Source: Pseudomonadota bacterium (GTDB lineage: Bacteria > Pseudomonadota > Alphaproteobacteria > Sphingomonadales > Sphingomonadaceae). Taken from it: a DNA stretch of 64,000 bases. Positions 27,599 to 37,684 of this stretch are shown here, piece by piece (positions within the stretch are counted from its first letter, which is position 1; each line of letters opens with the position of its first letter). The DNA is taken from assembly GCA_023391375.1 (NCBI GenBank), contig JAEWBB010000021.1:105368-169367 (forward strand). Direction: 5' to 3'. The notes under the pieces were generated by a model. That model did no database searches and had not been told where the DNA came from. It saw nothing but the letters and a program-made list of their open reading frames with translations. Made by a program: the position numbers and the translations under genes.

Positions 27599-27718
27599 AC
27601 ATTTGTCTCGCCGGGGGGTGACCGGCGGCTGTCTGGAAGCGGCCTTTAGGGGGCGAACCGGATTCGGGCAAGGCCCTTTTCGCAAGCGTCGCTGTTCAGA
27701 GACGACCGAGCACGTTCC

Positions 27719-28105
27719 TTACAGGCGACCGTGCTGGTCCTCCGTCTGGAACATGCGGTCGACTTCCATCACCAGGTCCTTAAGATGGAACGGCTTCGAC
27801 AGCAGCTTGGCCTCCGGCGCCGTGCGGCCGCCCTGGAGAGCTACGGCCGCGAATCCGGTGATGAACATCACGCGGATTTCGGGGTCGATGGTGTTGGCCT
27901 TCTGGGCCAGCTCGATCCCGTCCATCTCCGGCATCACGATGTCGGTGAGGAGGAGGTCGAACTTGCCCGGTTCGAGCAAGGGCAGCGCTTCGGTGCCGCA
28001 GCCGACCGACTGGACGTCGTAACCGACGCGCACCAGCGCGCGCTCGAGATACTCGCGCATCGAGTTGTCGTCTTCGGCAAGGAGGATCCGGATCATGTTC
28101 GTCAT
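27719..28105 (-). CDS. cpdR: CpdR-like single-domain response regulator
   Basis: A 128-residue receiver domain: IRILLAEDDNSMREYLERAL, the phospho-Asp in LLLTDIVMPEMDGIELA, and MFITGFAAVALQG and LSKPFHLKDLVMEV, which match CpdR closely. In Caulobacter unphosphorylated CpdR brings ClpXP to the cell pole to degrade CtrA and other cell-cycle proteins. It has no output domain. Several ATGs cluster at 28096-28108; 28105 fits AAGGG best. It is divergent from the amidohydrolase gene. Confidence 0.85.
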   Translation of the reverse strand: MTNMIRILLAEDDNSMREYLERALVRVGYDVQSVGCGTEALPLLEPGKFDLLLTDIVMPEMDGIELAQKANTIDPEIRVMFITGFAAVALQGGRTAPEAKLLSKPFHLKDLVMEVDRMFQTEDQHGRL

Positions 28106-28145
28106 CATGCCCTTAACGGCCGAACATTTCCAGCGTATCCATCGC

Positions 28146-29024
28146 ATGTTCGCGTTGCTGTCCCGCCATGGCACGCCTAAGGCCTTGGACTTGGACGAAT
28201 TGCCCCTTCCCTCGCCGCTTATCGGCATGGCTAGTGGACCGCTACCGGTCGTCCTGTCGGTGCCGCATGCGGGGCGCGATTATCCCGACTGGCTCCTCGG
28301 CAATGCCCGCGCCGGCCTGTCCTTCCTCGAAGACCCGCGCGTCGACGAACTGGTCCAGCCCGCCCTCGCCCGCGGCGTCGCGTCCGTTATCGCCCGCGCG
28401 CCCCGCGCCGCGATCGACTGCAACCGCGCCAGCGAGGAACTCGACCCTCGGGCCGTCGCCGGCGTCGAGGGCCCGTGCGGACCGCGCGCGGAAGCCGGTC
28501 TCGGCCTGATCGCCAGCCGGTCGCCGCTGGGCGGGGCGCTCTGGCGCCGGCCCATCGAGCGCGCCGATCTCGAGCGGCGCCTGGCCGCGGCCTATCGGCC
28601 CTACCACCAGGCCCTCGCCGCGCGTCTCGATGACGTCCAGCTACGCTTCGACCATGTCGTACTGATCGACTGCCATTCCATGCCGCCGCGGCGGCGCGGG
28701 CTGGCGCAGGTAGTGATCGGGGACCGTCACGGCGAGAGTGCGGAGGCATGGGCCGCCTCAACGGCGATGCGGGTCGCGCAGCAGTTAGGCTTTTCGGTTG
28801 CCCATAACGCACCGTTTGCGGGCGGCTATATCACGCAGCGTCATGGTGATCCCGCCCGGGGACGCCACGCCATCCAGGTCGAGGTCGACCGCAGCCTGTA
28901 TTGCCGAATGGACGGCCATACGCCCGGTCCGGGGTTCGAGCGGGTGGCGATGCTGTTCGACCGACTGGTCAATGCGCTGGGTCAGGCGGCGCTGGATCGG
29001 GGAATGGCGCAAGCGGCCGAATGA
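28146..29024 (+). CDS. N-formylglutamate amidohydrolase family protein
   Basis: A 292-residue enzyme with PVVLSVPHAGRDYPDWLL, AAIDCNRASEELDP, DHVVLIDCHSMPP and FAGGYITQRHGDP. These are the conserved His, Arg and Asp clusters of the FGase (HutG-type) family, probably zinc-dependent. It would hydrolyse N-formylglutamate to formate and glutamate, the last histidine-degradation step, but no hut genes are nearby. The start is uncertain: ATGs at 28107 and 28146 are in frame, and neither has a clear RBS. The stop overlaps the A-run of the facing terminator. Confidence 0.85.
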   Translation: MFALLSRHGTPKALDLDELPLPSPLIGMASGPLPVVLSVPHAGRDYPDWLLGNARAGLSFLEDPRVDELVQPALARGVASVIARAPRAAIDCNRASEELDPRAVAGVEGPCGPRAEAGLGLIASRSPLGGALWRRPIERADLERRLAAAYRPYHQALAARLDDVQLRFDHVVLIDCHSMPPRRRGLAQVVIGDRHGESAEAWAASTAMRVAQQLGFSVAHNAPFAGGYITQRHGDPARGRHAIQVEVDRSLYCRMDGHTPGPGFERVAMLFDRLVNALGQAALDRGMAQAAE

Positions 29025-29057
29025 AAAACGGGCCGCCGGCGAAACGCCCAGCGGCCC
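29024..29057 (-). terminator. Rho-independent terminator facing the sapC transcript
   Basis: On the minus strand GGGCCGCTGG pairs with CCGGCGGCCC (29057-29030), followed by GTTTTTC. It lies 120 bases after the SapC gene stop. The intervening stretch 29058-29177 shows no gene. Confidence 0.75.
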
Positions 29058-29177
29058 GAGTTGGGGAGGAACGCACTTGCGGTGCGTGGCCACCGGATTG
29101 CGGGCCGGCGGCGTCCTCGATGTGGTGTGCGCCAAGGCGCGGACAACCGCGGCGGGGATCGGCCCGCCGCAGCCCGG

Positions 29178-29957
29178 TCACGCCTCGGCGGGCGCCAGCG
29201 GCTGGGGACCTGTGCCCTGCGCCATGTGGCGGGCGAACAGGTCGCGCGACAGGCTCAGGCTCATCAGGTGCGCCATGACCAGCGGAAGGATGCCCGACTG
29301 GTTCATCTTGCGCAGTTTGTCGCCGGACAGCGCACGGAACTTTTCCTCGTCGATCATCTGGAAACCGCGATAGACGCTCGGCGGCGAATCCTCACCGGTC
29401 GAGATGGTCAGCTCTCCGTCCATCAGCAGGTCGTAGCCCTGCAGTTCCTGCATGAAGGCGTTGGTGCGCTGGGCCGCCTGCTCGAACTGCTCGCAGAACT
29501 TGAGGATTTCGTTGGTGTCCTCGGCGGGGTTGTCACCGTCGAACAACGGAGCGCCATCCTTGAAGTCGCCGACCGCACCGGCGGTCGGGTCGACGCACAG
29601 CGACAGCTGGTCGCTTTCCGGGTGGAGGCGGGCGAGCATGAACGGATAGCGGCGGATGTAGGCCGGGATGTAGACCGTGTCCTCGCGCGGCTTGCCTTCG
29701 CTGTCGAAGAAAGTGTTGGTCTGTTCGTGAAGCGCCATCAGCGCCAGCGGCACCGGATTTTCGCCCGCCGAGAAGATGATCGGATACTGGCGCTGGGCCA
29801 GGACGAACTCGTCGACGGTCAGCGGCACGGCATGGGTCGTGGCGAGGCTCTCGATGGTGTCGATCCGGTGGAATTTCATGTCGCCATGCTTCTGGCGCTG
29901 GATCGGTTCGAGATCCCGGTAGAGGGGCGGAAGATCGGTGGGGGCGCTGCTCGCCAT
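29178..29957 (-). CDS. SapC family protein
   Basis: A 259-residue protein of the SapC family: KFHRIDTIESLATTHAVPLTVDEF, then EFVLAQRQYPIIF, the YIRRYPFMLAR motif and a long helical C-terminus. It has no signal peptide. Alphaproteobacterial SapC proteins are small and often sit near TonB-receptor or tryptophan-halogenase genes; here there are none. Their role is unclear, despite the peptide-transport name. AGGAG precedes the ATG. Confidence 0.85.
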   Translation of the reverse strand: MASSAPTDLPPLYRDLEPIQRQKHGDMKFHRIDTIESLATTHAVPLTVDEFVLAQRQYPIIFSAGENPVPLALMALHEQTNTFFDSEGKPREDTVYIPAYIRRYPFMLARLHPESDQLSLCVDPTAGAVGDFKDGAPLFDGDNPAEDTNEILKFCEQFEQAAQRTNAFMQELQGYDLLMDGELTISTGEDSPPSVYRGFQMIDEEKFRALSGDKLRKMNQSGILPLVMAHLMSLSLSRDLFARHMAQGTGPQPLAPAEA

Positions 29958-30148
29958 ACGGAACTAACTCCTGGATGGGACCGGCGAATCCGAGCGGCAA
30001 TGCCGCCACCCGCCGGCTGGAAGGGTCGCGCCCGCCCTATGCGCGCCCGCGTCGCATGGCAAGACGCGGTTCGACGGACCGTGCGGTTCAGCCGCTATTC
30101 AAGGGTTGCCGGTCACGACCTTGCCGCTAATCCTATCATCCAGGTTCG

Positions 30149-30559
30149 ATGCTCTTCCTTCCCTTCCTCACCTTCCTTTCAGGCCTGTTCGGCGGCGGCG
30201 ACCCCGTGGTGCGCCGCGTGGTGATCCAGGATACGGTCGTGTTCCGCATCCCCGTTCGCCCCGCCGTGTCCGCGCCGATCGAGTGGGAGGAATCGAAAGG
30301 GCCAAAATGCCTCGCCACGTCCAGCATCCGCGGCGCGGCGTTGCAGCCTGACGGGCAGGTGGATTTCCTGCTGTCTGGACGACGCAGGGTGCGGGCGGAG
30401 TTCGCCGGCGATTGTCCTGCCCTCGACTTCTACAGCGGCTTCTATGTCGAGCCGCGCGATGACCGGCTGTGCGCAAAGCGCGACACCTTACGGTCGCGGA
30501 TGGGGGGAACGTGCGAAATCCGCCGTTTTCGCAAGCTGACGCCGCAACTGAAACATTGA
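30149..30559 (+). CDS. Small exported hypothetical protein with four cysteines
   Basis: A 136-residue protein with hydrophobic start MLFLPFLTFLSGLFGGGD, perhaps a signal peptide or anchor. It then has IQDTVVFRIPVRP and cysteines in GPKCLA, GDCPALDF, DRLCAKRD and GGTCEIRRF, which could pair as disulfides. The C-terminus is basic. I recognise no family. The upstream 190-base gap (29958-30148) shows no gene and no clear promoter. Confidence 0.7.
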   Translation: MLFLPFLTFLSGLFGGGDPVVRRVVIQDTVVFRIPVRPAVSAPIEWEESKGPKCLATSSIRGAALQPDGQVDFLLSGRRRVRAEFAGDCPALDFYSGFYVEPRDDRLCAKRDTLRSRMGGTCEIRRFRKLTPQLKH

Positions 30560-30658
30560 TTTTCTTGACATTACGGGCGTTCCGCGGCTAGCGCGCGCAC
30601 CTGTACCGACGGGCGGTCGACGGCCCTTTTCGACAGTCACTTTCAACCGGATGTTTGC

Positions 30659-32050
<1,392 letters not shown>

Positions 32051-32098
32051 GCGGCGCGGTCGGCTTCCTAGCTTGGGGCACCCCGCAAGGAGCGCCTC

Positions 32099-32947
32099 GT
32101 GACCGACACCCCCTATACACCGCCCAAGGTCTGGACCTGGGAGCAGCCCAGCGGCGGCCAGTTCGCCAGCATCAACCGGCCGATCGCCGGCCCGACCCAT
32201 GACAAGGCGCTGCCCGAGGGCAAGCACGCCTTCCAGCTCCATTCGCTGGCCACGCCGAATGGGCAGAAGGTCACGATCATGTTCGAGGAGTTGCTCGAGG
32301 CCGGATTCGACGCCGAATATGATGCCTGGCCGATCCGGATTGGCGACGGCGACCAGTTCGGCTCGGGCTTTGTCGACATCAACCCCAACAGCAAGATCCC
32401 CGCGCTAATCGACCGCACCGGATCGACGCCCATCCGCATTTTCGAGAGCGGCGCCATTCTGCTCCACCTTGCCGAGAAGTTCGGCGCCTTCGTGCCGAAG
32501 GACGGGCCGGCGCGCGCGGAAGTGCTGAGCTGGCTGTTCTGGCAAATGGGCAGCGCGCCGTTCCTCGGCGGCGGGTTCGGCCATTTCTTCGCCTATGCGC
32601 CGGAAAAGTTCGAATATCCGATCAACCGCTACACCATGGAAACCAAGCGGCTTTACGACGTGCTCGACCGGCGGCTGGGCGAGACGCGTTTCCTCGGCGG
32701 TGAAGATTATTCGATCGCCGACATCGCCTCATGGCCATGGTTCGCCGGGATCGCGCTGGGCAAGGCCTATCCCGGTGCGGCCGAATTCCTCGACACCGCG
32801 AGCTACAGGAACGTCATGCGCTGGGCCGACGAGATCGGCGCACGTCCGGCGGTGAAGCGGGGCGTGAGGGTCAACCGGACTTGGGGCGATGAGCCGATGC
32901 CGGAGCGCCATTCGGCGGCCGACTTCGACCAGCCGGTCGAGGCCTAG
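32099..32947 (+). CDS. yghU: YghU-type glutathione-dependent disulfide-bond oxidoreductase
   Basis: A 282-residue glutathione transferase-fold enzyme. The N-terminal extension VWTWEQPSGGQFASINRPIAG is diagnostic of the YghU/Ure2p-like group. The thioredoxin-like domain includes NPNSKIPALID and IFESGAILLHLAEK, and the C-terminal helical domain contains FGHFFAYAPEK and YSIADIASWPW. It reduces small disulfides using two glutathiones. It starts with GTG after a good AAGGAG. Its end overlaps the convergent tgt by four bases. Confidence 0.93.
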   Translation: MTDTPYTPPKVWTWEQPSGGQFASINRPIAGPTHDKALPEGKHAFQLHSLATPNGQKVTIMFEELLEAGFDAEYDAWPIRIGDGDQFGSGFVDINPNSKIPALIDRTGSTPIRIFESGAILLHLAEKFGAFVPKDGPARAEVLSWLFWQMGSAPFLGGGFGHFFAYAPEKFEYPINRYTMETKRLYDVLDRRLGETRFLGGEDYSIADIASWPWFAGIALGKAYPGAAEFLDTASYRNVMRWADEIGARPAVKRGVRVNRTWGDEPMPERHSAADFDQPVEA

Positions 32948-34068
32948 CGCTTCAAGTAACGGTCGAGGAACGCCTTGGCGTGCGCGGCGAACCGCTGCCC
33001 GGCGATCGCGTCTCGCAGGCCCTGCATCATCCGCTGGTAGAACCAGATGTTATGCTCGGTCATCAGCATTGCGCCGAGGATCTCGCCCGCCTTCACCAGG
33101 TGATGGACGTAGGCACGACTGTACGTCGTACAGGTCGGGCACGGGCAATCGGGGTCGATCGGCAACTGGTCCTCGGCAAAGCGCGCGTTGCGGATGTTGA
33201 TCGGCCCGTCGGCGGTGAACGCCTGGCCGGTACGTCCCGAGCGGGTGGGTAGCACGCAGTCGAACATGTCGATGCCCCGCGCGACCGCCTCGACGATATC
33301 GTCCGGCTTGCCGACACCCATCAGGTAGCGCGGCTTGTCGGCCGGCAATTGTCCCGGCGCGAAGTCGAGGCAGGCCAGCATCGCTTCCTGACCCTCCCCC
33401 ACGGCGAGTCCGCCCACCGCATAGCCGTCGAACCCGATATCGATCAGCGCGTCGGCGCTTTGCTTGCGCAAGCCTTCGTCGAGCACGCCCTGCTGGATAC
33501 CGAAGATCGCCGCGTCCTCGGCGTGGCTCCCGCCGCGATCGAATTCCTCGCGGCTGCGCTTCGCCCAGCGGATCGAGCGGTCCATCGCCTCCTGCTGCTT
33601 CTTGGGCGCGACGTCGGGGCGGACGAGCTCGTCGAACTGCATCACTATGTCGGTGCCGAGCAGGCGCTGGACCTCTACCGACCGTTCCGGGCTGAGCAGG
33701 TGCTTCGATCCGTCGAGATGGCTGCGGAAGTGGACGCCCTCTTCCTTGACCTTTCGCAGGTCGCCGAGGCTCATCACCTGATAGCCGCCGCTGTCGGTCA
33801 GGATCGGCCGATCCCAGTTCATGAACTTGTGCAGGCCGCCGAGCTTCGCCACCCTCTCCGCGCCGGGGCGCAGCATGAGGTGATAGGTATTGCCGAGGAT
33901 GATGTCGGCGCCGGCCGCGCGCACGCCTTCCGGCTTCATCGCCTTGACCGTCGCCGCGGTGCCGACCGGCATGAAGGCCGGCGTGCGGATCTCGCCGCGC
34001 TTCATCGACAGGGTCCCGGTGCGGGCAGCGCCGTCGGTCGCGGCGATGGAGAAGGCGAAGCGGGTCAT
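32944..34068 (-). CDS. tgt: Tgt, queuine/preQ1 tRNA-guanine transglycosylase
   Basis: A 374-residue enzyme that exchanges guanine 34 of GUN-anticodon tRNAs for preQ1. It shows ILGNTYHLMLRPG, the catalytic Asp in LTDSGGYQVMSL, GGLAVGEGQE and YLMGVGKPDDIV, plus CVLPTRSGRTG. The zinc site is CPCPTC with a downstream His in AYVHHLVK. Length and motifs are standard. QueA, which acts next in queuosine synthesis, is 2.6 kb away on the same strand with three unrelated genes between. It overlaps the yghU-type gene by four bases at the 3' end. Confidence 0.97.
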   Translation of the reverse strand: MTRFAFSIAATDGAARTGTLSMKRGEIRTPAFMPVGTAATVKAMKPEGVRAAGADIILGNTYHLMLRPGAERVAKLGGLHKFMNWDRPILTDSGGYQVMSLGDLRKVKEEGVHFRSHLDGSKHLLSPERSVEVQRLLGTDIVMQFDELVRPDVAPKKQQEAMDRSIRWAKRSREEFDRGGSHAEDAAIFGIQQGVLDEGLRKQSADALIDIGFDGYAVGGLAVGEGQEAMLACLDFAPGQLPADKPRYLMGVGKPDDIVEAVARGIDMFDCVLPTRSGRTGQAFTADGPINIRNARFAEDQLPIDPDCPCPTCTTYSRAYVHHLVKAGEILGAMLMTEHNIWFYQRMMQGLRDAIAGQRFAAHAKAFLDRYLKR

Positions 34069-34119
34069 GGTGCGCGTGTCCCTAGCGGGTGCCGCCGTCC
34101 GCCGCTACCACGCCGCGAC

Positions 34120-34875
34120 ATGATCGAACCTTCGACCTACCTTGCCCTTGCGGCGACCGGCGTCCTTACCGGGTTCATCGATTCCATCGCTGGCGGCGGC
34201 GGGCTGATCATGATGCCCGCCCTCCTGTTTTCCGGCCTGTCGCCGATCCAGGCGCTAGGGACCAACAAGCTGCAATCGATGTTCGGAACGTCGATCGCTA
34301 CCTGGAACTACCACCGCAAGGGCCTGATCGAGGTCCGGCCCAATGCCGGCAAGGTCATTGCTGTGTTCATCGGGGCGAGCGCCGGCGTGCTCGCGGTCCA
34401 GCAGCTGGAGCCGGGCCTGCTGGCGGTCGTCATCCCCCTACTTCTGTTGGCGGTCGCGGTCTATGTGCTGCTGTCGCCGCGGATGACGGACGAGGATGCG
34501 CGCGAGCGGATCTCGGCGCATGCTTACGCGCCCGTCGGTGCGGGTGTCGGCTTCTACGACGGTTTCTTCGGCCCCGGCACGGGCAGCTTCTTCACCGCCT
34601 CGCTGGTCGGGCTTCGTGGCATGGGTCTGACGCGCGCGACGGCGCTGACCAAGCTGTTGAACCTCACCAGCAACATCGCCAGCGTCCTGTTCTTCGCCAT
34701 CGGCGGAAAGATCGTCTGGACGCTAGGCCTGACGATCGCGGTCGGCGCCATGGCGGGCAATTACCTGGGCAGCCACACGGCGATGAAATTCGGTGCCAAG
34801 GTGATCCGCCCGCTGCTCGTCATCCTTTCGCTCGGCCTGACGGCGAAGCTGCTGTGGCAATATTTCGCGGCCTAG
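34120..34875 (+). CDS. TSUP-family (TauE/SafE) anion permease
   Basis: A 251-residue membrane protein with seven or eight segments. It shows the TSUP repeats GFIDSIAGGGGLIMMPALL and GFYDGFFGPGTGSFF, and conserved residues in TNKLQSMFGT and TKLLNLTSNIAS. This family exports or imports sulfite, sulfonates or related anions. It is followed after 15 bases by a sulfotransferase gene, which may suggest sulfur-compound metabolism, though only by adjacency. The ATG at 34120 is divergent from tgt, with 51 bases between starts. Confidence 0.9.
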   Translation: MIEPSTYLALAATGVLTGFIDSIAGGGGLIMMPALLFSGLSPIQALGTNKLQSMFGTSIATWNYHRKGLIEVRPNAGKVIAVFIGASAGVLAVQQLEPGLLAVVIPLLLLAVAVYVLLSPRMTDEDARERISAHAYAPVGAGVGFYDGFFGPGTGSFFTASLVGLRGMGLTRATALTKLLNLTSNIASVLFFAIGGKIVWTLGLTIAVGAMAGNYLGSHTAMKFGAKVIRPLLVILSLGLTAKLLWQYFAA

Positions 34876-34890
34876 CCTAAGCGCGCCGCC

Positions 34891-35889
34891 ATGCGGATCG
34901 AAGACCTTCCCAACATGATCTTTATCGTCGGCGCCCCCCGTTGCGGCACGACGACGATTTCGGACTGGCTGAAAAAGCACCCCGAGATCTGCTTCCCCTT
35001 CGTGAAGGAACCGCATTTCTTCGCGCAGTATGACCTTACCGAGCTCGACACCGAAGAAGCACGCAGCCTGACGGAGACCGAATTCCTCGACCGCTTCTTC
35101 TCGCACTGCGAAGGCGAGGGGAAAAAGGCCGGCGTCGATGGGTCGGTCAGCTACCTCTACATCCCCGACAAGCTGGTGCCCGCGCTGCAATTCTGGCCCA
35201 ACGCCAAGTTCATCATCGCGCTGCGCGACCCGATGTCGATGCTGCCATCGCTTCATCAGCGGTTGCGGGTGACCGGGGACGAGACGATCAAGCGTTTCGA
35301 AGATGCCTGGGACGCCATCCCCGACCGCACGGCGGGCAAGCGTATTCCGCGCAGCGCGCTCGCCGCGGAATGGCTGCGCTACGACCAGGGCGGGAGGTTC
35401 GGGACCTATGTCGGCCAGTTCTTCGACCTTCTGGGCCGCGAGCGCTGTTTCGTGTCGGTGTTCGACGACCTCATTGCGCATCCGCGGGCGCAATATGCCC
35501 GGCTGATGGATTTCCTTGGTCTTGCCCCGTTCGAAGGGACGAAATTCAAGGCGAGCCGCGAAGGTAGCGACTTCAAGATCGGCTGGTTGCAGCGATTGCT
35601 GAAGCGACCTCCGGCCTTCGCGCGGGACTGGCTGGCCGGCCGCCACTTCCGGCAGCGCAGCCGCAAGGTCGAGAAGTTGGACCAAGGCGAAAAGGCGGCG
35701 AAGCGGATCTTCTCGGTCCGGAAACGACTGCTGGAATGGAACAAGAAACCGGCGGTGAAGCATGTCATCCCGCTGCGCATCCAGGAGGAAATCCGGGAAC
35801 GGCTCAAGCCGGAAATCGACCGGCTCGGCGACCTGCTCGGTCGCGACCTGTCCCATTGGCTCGAGGTGCGCGAAGGCCGCCTCGGCTAG
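34891..35889 (+). CDS. Sulfotransferase family protein (PAPS-dependent)
   Basis: A 332-residue protein with the 5'-phosphosulfate loop IFIVGAPRCGTTTISDWLKK near the N-terminus. The 3'-phosphate-binding region FIIALRDPMSMLPSLHQRL is also typical, followed by DLIAHPRAQYARLMDFLGL. It may transfer sulfate to a glycan, lipid or small molecule; the acceptor cannot be read from the sequence. A basic, helical C-terminus follows. It sits in the island between tgt and queA. Position and strand suggest cotranscription with the TSUP permease. Confidence 0.88.
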   Translation: MRIEDLPNMIFIVGAPRCGTTTISDWLKKHPEICFPFVKEPHFFAQYDLTELDTEEARSLTETEFLDRFFSHCEGEGKKAGVDGSVSYLYIPDKLVPALQFWPNAKFIIALRDPMSMLPSLHQRLRVTGDETIKRFEDAWDAIPDRTAGKRIPRSALAAEWLRYDQGGRFGTYVGQFFDLLGRERCFVSVFDDLIAHPRAQYARLMDFLGLAPFEGTKFKASREGSDFKIGWLQRLLKRPPAFARDWLAGRHFRQRSRKVEKLDQGEKAAKRIFSVRKRLLEWNKKPAVKHVIPLRIQEEIRERLKPEIDRLGDLLGRDLSHWLEVREGRLG

Positions 35890-35912
35890 AATTCGCCAAC
35901 GGGATTTTGTCG

Positions 35913-36608
35913 CTAGCCGGCCATCGCTGGCCTGCTGGTTTCAGCGCCGTTGACGGACGCCGCCGAAGCGCGCCCGTTGGTCGATGAGAGCGCGCTCAGC
36001 CGTTCCATCAGCGCCTCGGCATGACCTTTCGCGACGCGGTGGACGGATCCATCGTGGCACTCCGCCACCCATCCGCCATCGACGCGATGGACTCGTTCGA
36101 TGCACGACAGGCGGAGGATGGCCGAACGGTGAACGCGAATGAAGCGCGCCGGGTCGAGCGCGTCCTCGATGGAGTGCATTGTCGAATGGTGCAGGTAAGC
36201 CTGCCCGTCGACATGGAGCCGGACATAGTCGCCTTCGGCCGTCACCCGTTCAACCTTGTTGAGATCGACCCTCACGCGGCTTCCCGACTGGAGGACCCAG
36301 ACCGACCTCTCCGTCCCGGCGATGAAGCGGCGGCATACGAAGCTGGCCTTCTTCTTGCGGAACAACTGCGGGAAGCCTGAAGCCAAAAGCGCCATGAATT
36401 CATGATAGTCGCTCATGCCGTCGAAGCGCGCCTCGACCATGAAGTCGAAACTGCCTTCGCTTTCCACGGCGTGGAGAACCTCGGGTCGGTCGATGATGAA
36501 GCGCTCGAAGGCCTTCGTCTCGTCAAGCGACGAGTGCGGCTCGAACGCTAGGCACAGGATTGCCCGGACATCGTCACGAGGCGTTGTCTTTACCCGAGTC
36601 ATCGCCAT
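35913..36608 (-). CDS. LytTR DNA-binding protein with AsnC/Lrp (RAM)-like N-terminal domain
   Basis: A 231-residue protein. Residues 14-100 (RAILCLAFEPHSSLDETKAF, FIIDRPEVLHAVESEGSFDF, MVEARFDGMSDYHEFMALL) follow the Lrp/AsnC effector-binding pattern, usually found after a helix-turn-helix. Residues 105-205 are a LytTR DNA-binding domain (RVDLNKVERVTAEGDYVRLH, FIRVHRSAILRLSCIERVH). No receiver domain is present. This combination is unusual, and the N-terminal match is my inference. It should be a ligand-sensing transcription factor; target genes are unknown. The C-terminal 25 residues are Ala/Ser-rich and disordered. Confidence 0.8.
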   Translation of the reverse strand: MAMTRVKTTPRDDVRAILCLAFEPHSSLDETKAFERFIIDRPEVLHAVESEGSFDFMVEARFDGMSDYHEFMALLASGFPQLFRKKKASFVCRRFIAGTERSVWVLQSGSRVRVDLNKVERVTAEGDYVRLHVDGQAYLHHSTMHSIEDALDPARFIRVHRSAILRLSCIERVHRVDGGWVAECHDGSVHRVAKGHAEALMERLSALSSTNGRASAASVNGAETSRPAMAG

Positions 36609-36643
36609 TCCCGAAGCGACGCCTTACCATATTTAATTTTTGT

Positions 36644-37684
36644 TTACGACTTGGATAAAGTCGGGAGCAGCAGAGAGGAGTCGCCGTAGCTGTAGAATCG
36701 ATACTCATTGGCGATTGCGTGGGCATAGGCTGACCGCATCACGTCCAGCCCCATCAGTGCCGAGACCAGCATGAACAGCGTCGACTTCGGCAGGTGGAAA
36801 TTGGTCATCAGCCCATCCACCGCCTTGAAGCGATAGCCCGGCGTGATGAAGATCGCGGTATCGCCTTCGAACGGGGCGATCGTGCCATCGTCCTTGGCAG
36901 CGCTTTCCAGCAGGCGAAGTGCGGTGGTGCCCACAGCGATCAGGCGCCCTCCTGCGGCCTTGGCCGCATTCAGCCGGTCGGCGGTGGCCTCGTCGATGCG
37001 ACCCCATTCCGCGTGCATGCGGTGGTCCGACGTATCGTCGGCCTTCACAGGGAGGAAGGTGCCGGCGCCGACATGGAGGGTCAACGTCTCGCGCTTGATC
37101 CCGCGCGCGTCGATCGCGGCGATCAGGCGATCGGTGAAATGGAGGGAGGCTGTCGGGGCGGCGACGGCGCCGTCCTTGTCGGCGAACATCGTCTGGTAGT
37201 CCGCCTTGTCGGCCTCGTCTGTCGGCCGCTTGCCCGCGATATAGGGCGGAAGCGGCATGCGCCCGGCCCGTTCCAGCAGCAATTCGACCGGCTCGTCACC
37301 GTGGAAGGCGAGGAGGATGGCCCCCTGGTCGTCGCGCCGTAAGGCGGAAGCGCTGACCCCGAGTCCGAAATCGATCACATCGCCGTCGCGTACGCGCTTG
37401 GCATTACGGACGAACGCCCACCATTCGCGCAGGCCCTCGCGCTTGTGCAGGGTCGCACCGACCGATGCCTCGCCGCGCCGGCCTTCAAGCTGCGCCGGGA
37501 TGACGCGGGTGTCGTTGAAAACGAGGACATCGCCCGGCTGGAGGATTCCGGGCAGGTCGAGCACCGAGCGATTGCGCAGGTCCCGCCCCTCGACCAGCAG
37601 CATGCGCGCACTGTCGCGCGGCCGCACCGGCCGCAGCGCGATCCGCTCCGCGGGCAGTTCGAAGTCGAACAGGTCGACGCGCAT
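36644..37684 (-). CDS. queA: QueA, SAM:tRNA ribosyltransferase-isomerase
   Basis: A 346-residue enzyme that converts preQ1-tRNA to epoxyqueuosine-tRNA. It begins MRVDLFDFELPAERIALRP and contains DVLVFNDTRVIPAQL, PLPPYI, TASLHFTDRL, LHVGAGTFLPVK and TNFHLPKSTL, all QueA signatures. It overlaps the cyclophilin gene at its 5' end (TAATG) and follows it in an operon. Its usual partner tgt is 2.6 kb away. Confidence 0.97.
   Translation of the reverse strand: MRVDLFDFELPAERIALRPVRPRDSARMLLVEGRDLRNRSVLDLPGILQPGDVLVFNDTRVIPAQLEGRRGEASVGATLHKREGLREWWAFVRNAKRVRDGDVIDFGLGVSASALRRDDQGAILLAFHGDEPVELLLERAGRMPLPPYIAGKRPTDEADKADYQTMFADKDGAVAAPTASLHFTDRLIAAIDARGIKRETLTLHVGAGTFLPVKADDTSDHRMHAEWGRIDEATADRLNAAKAAGGRLIAVGTTALRLLESAAKDDGTIAPFEGDTAIFITPGYRFKAVDGLMTNFHLPKSTLFMLVSALMGLDVMRSAYAHAIANEYRFYSYGDSSLLLPTLSKS

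Noticed and set aside
29058..29177. Possible small gene between the terminator and sapC
   Set aside because: Short open frames here lack an RBS and overlap the 3' untranslated part of the sapC transcript.
33349..34119. Long plus-strand extension in front of the TSUP permease
   Set aside because: The 5' 257 codons are antisense to tgt and have no membrane character; the true permease starts at 34120.
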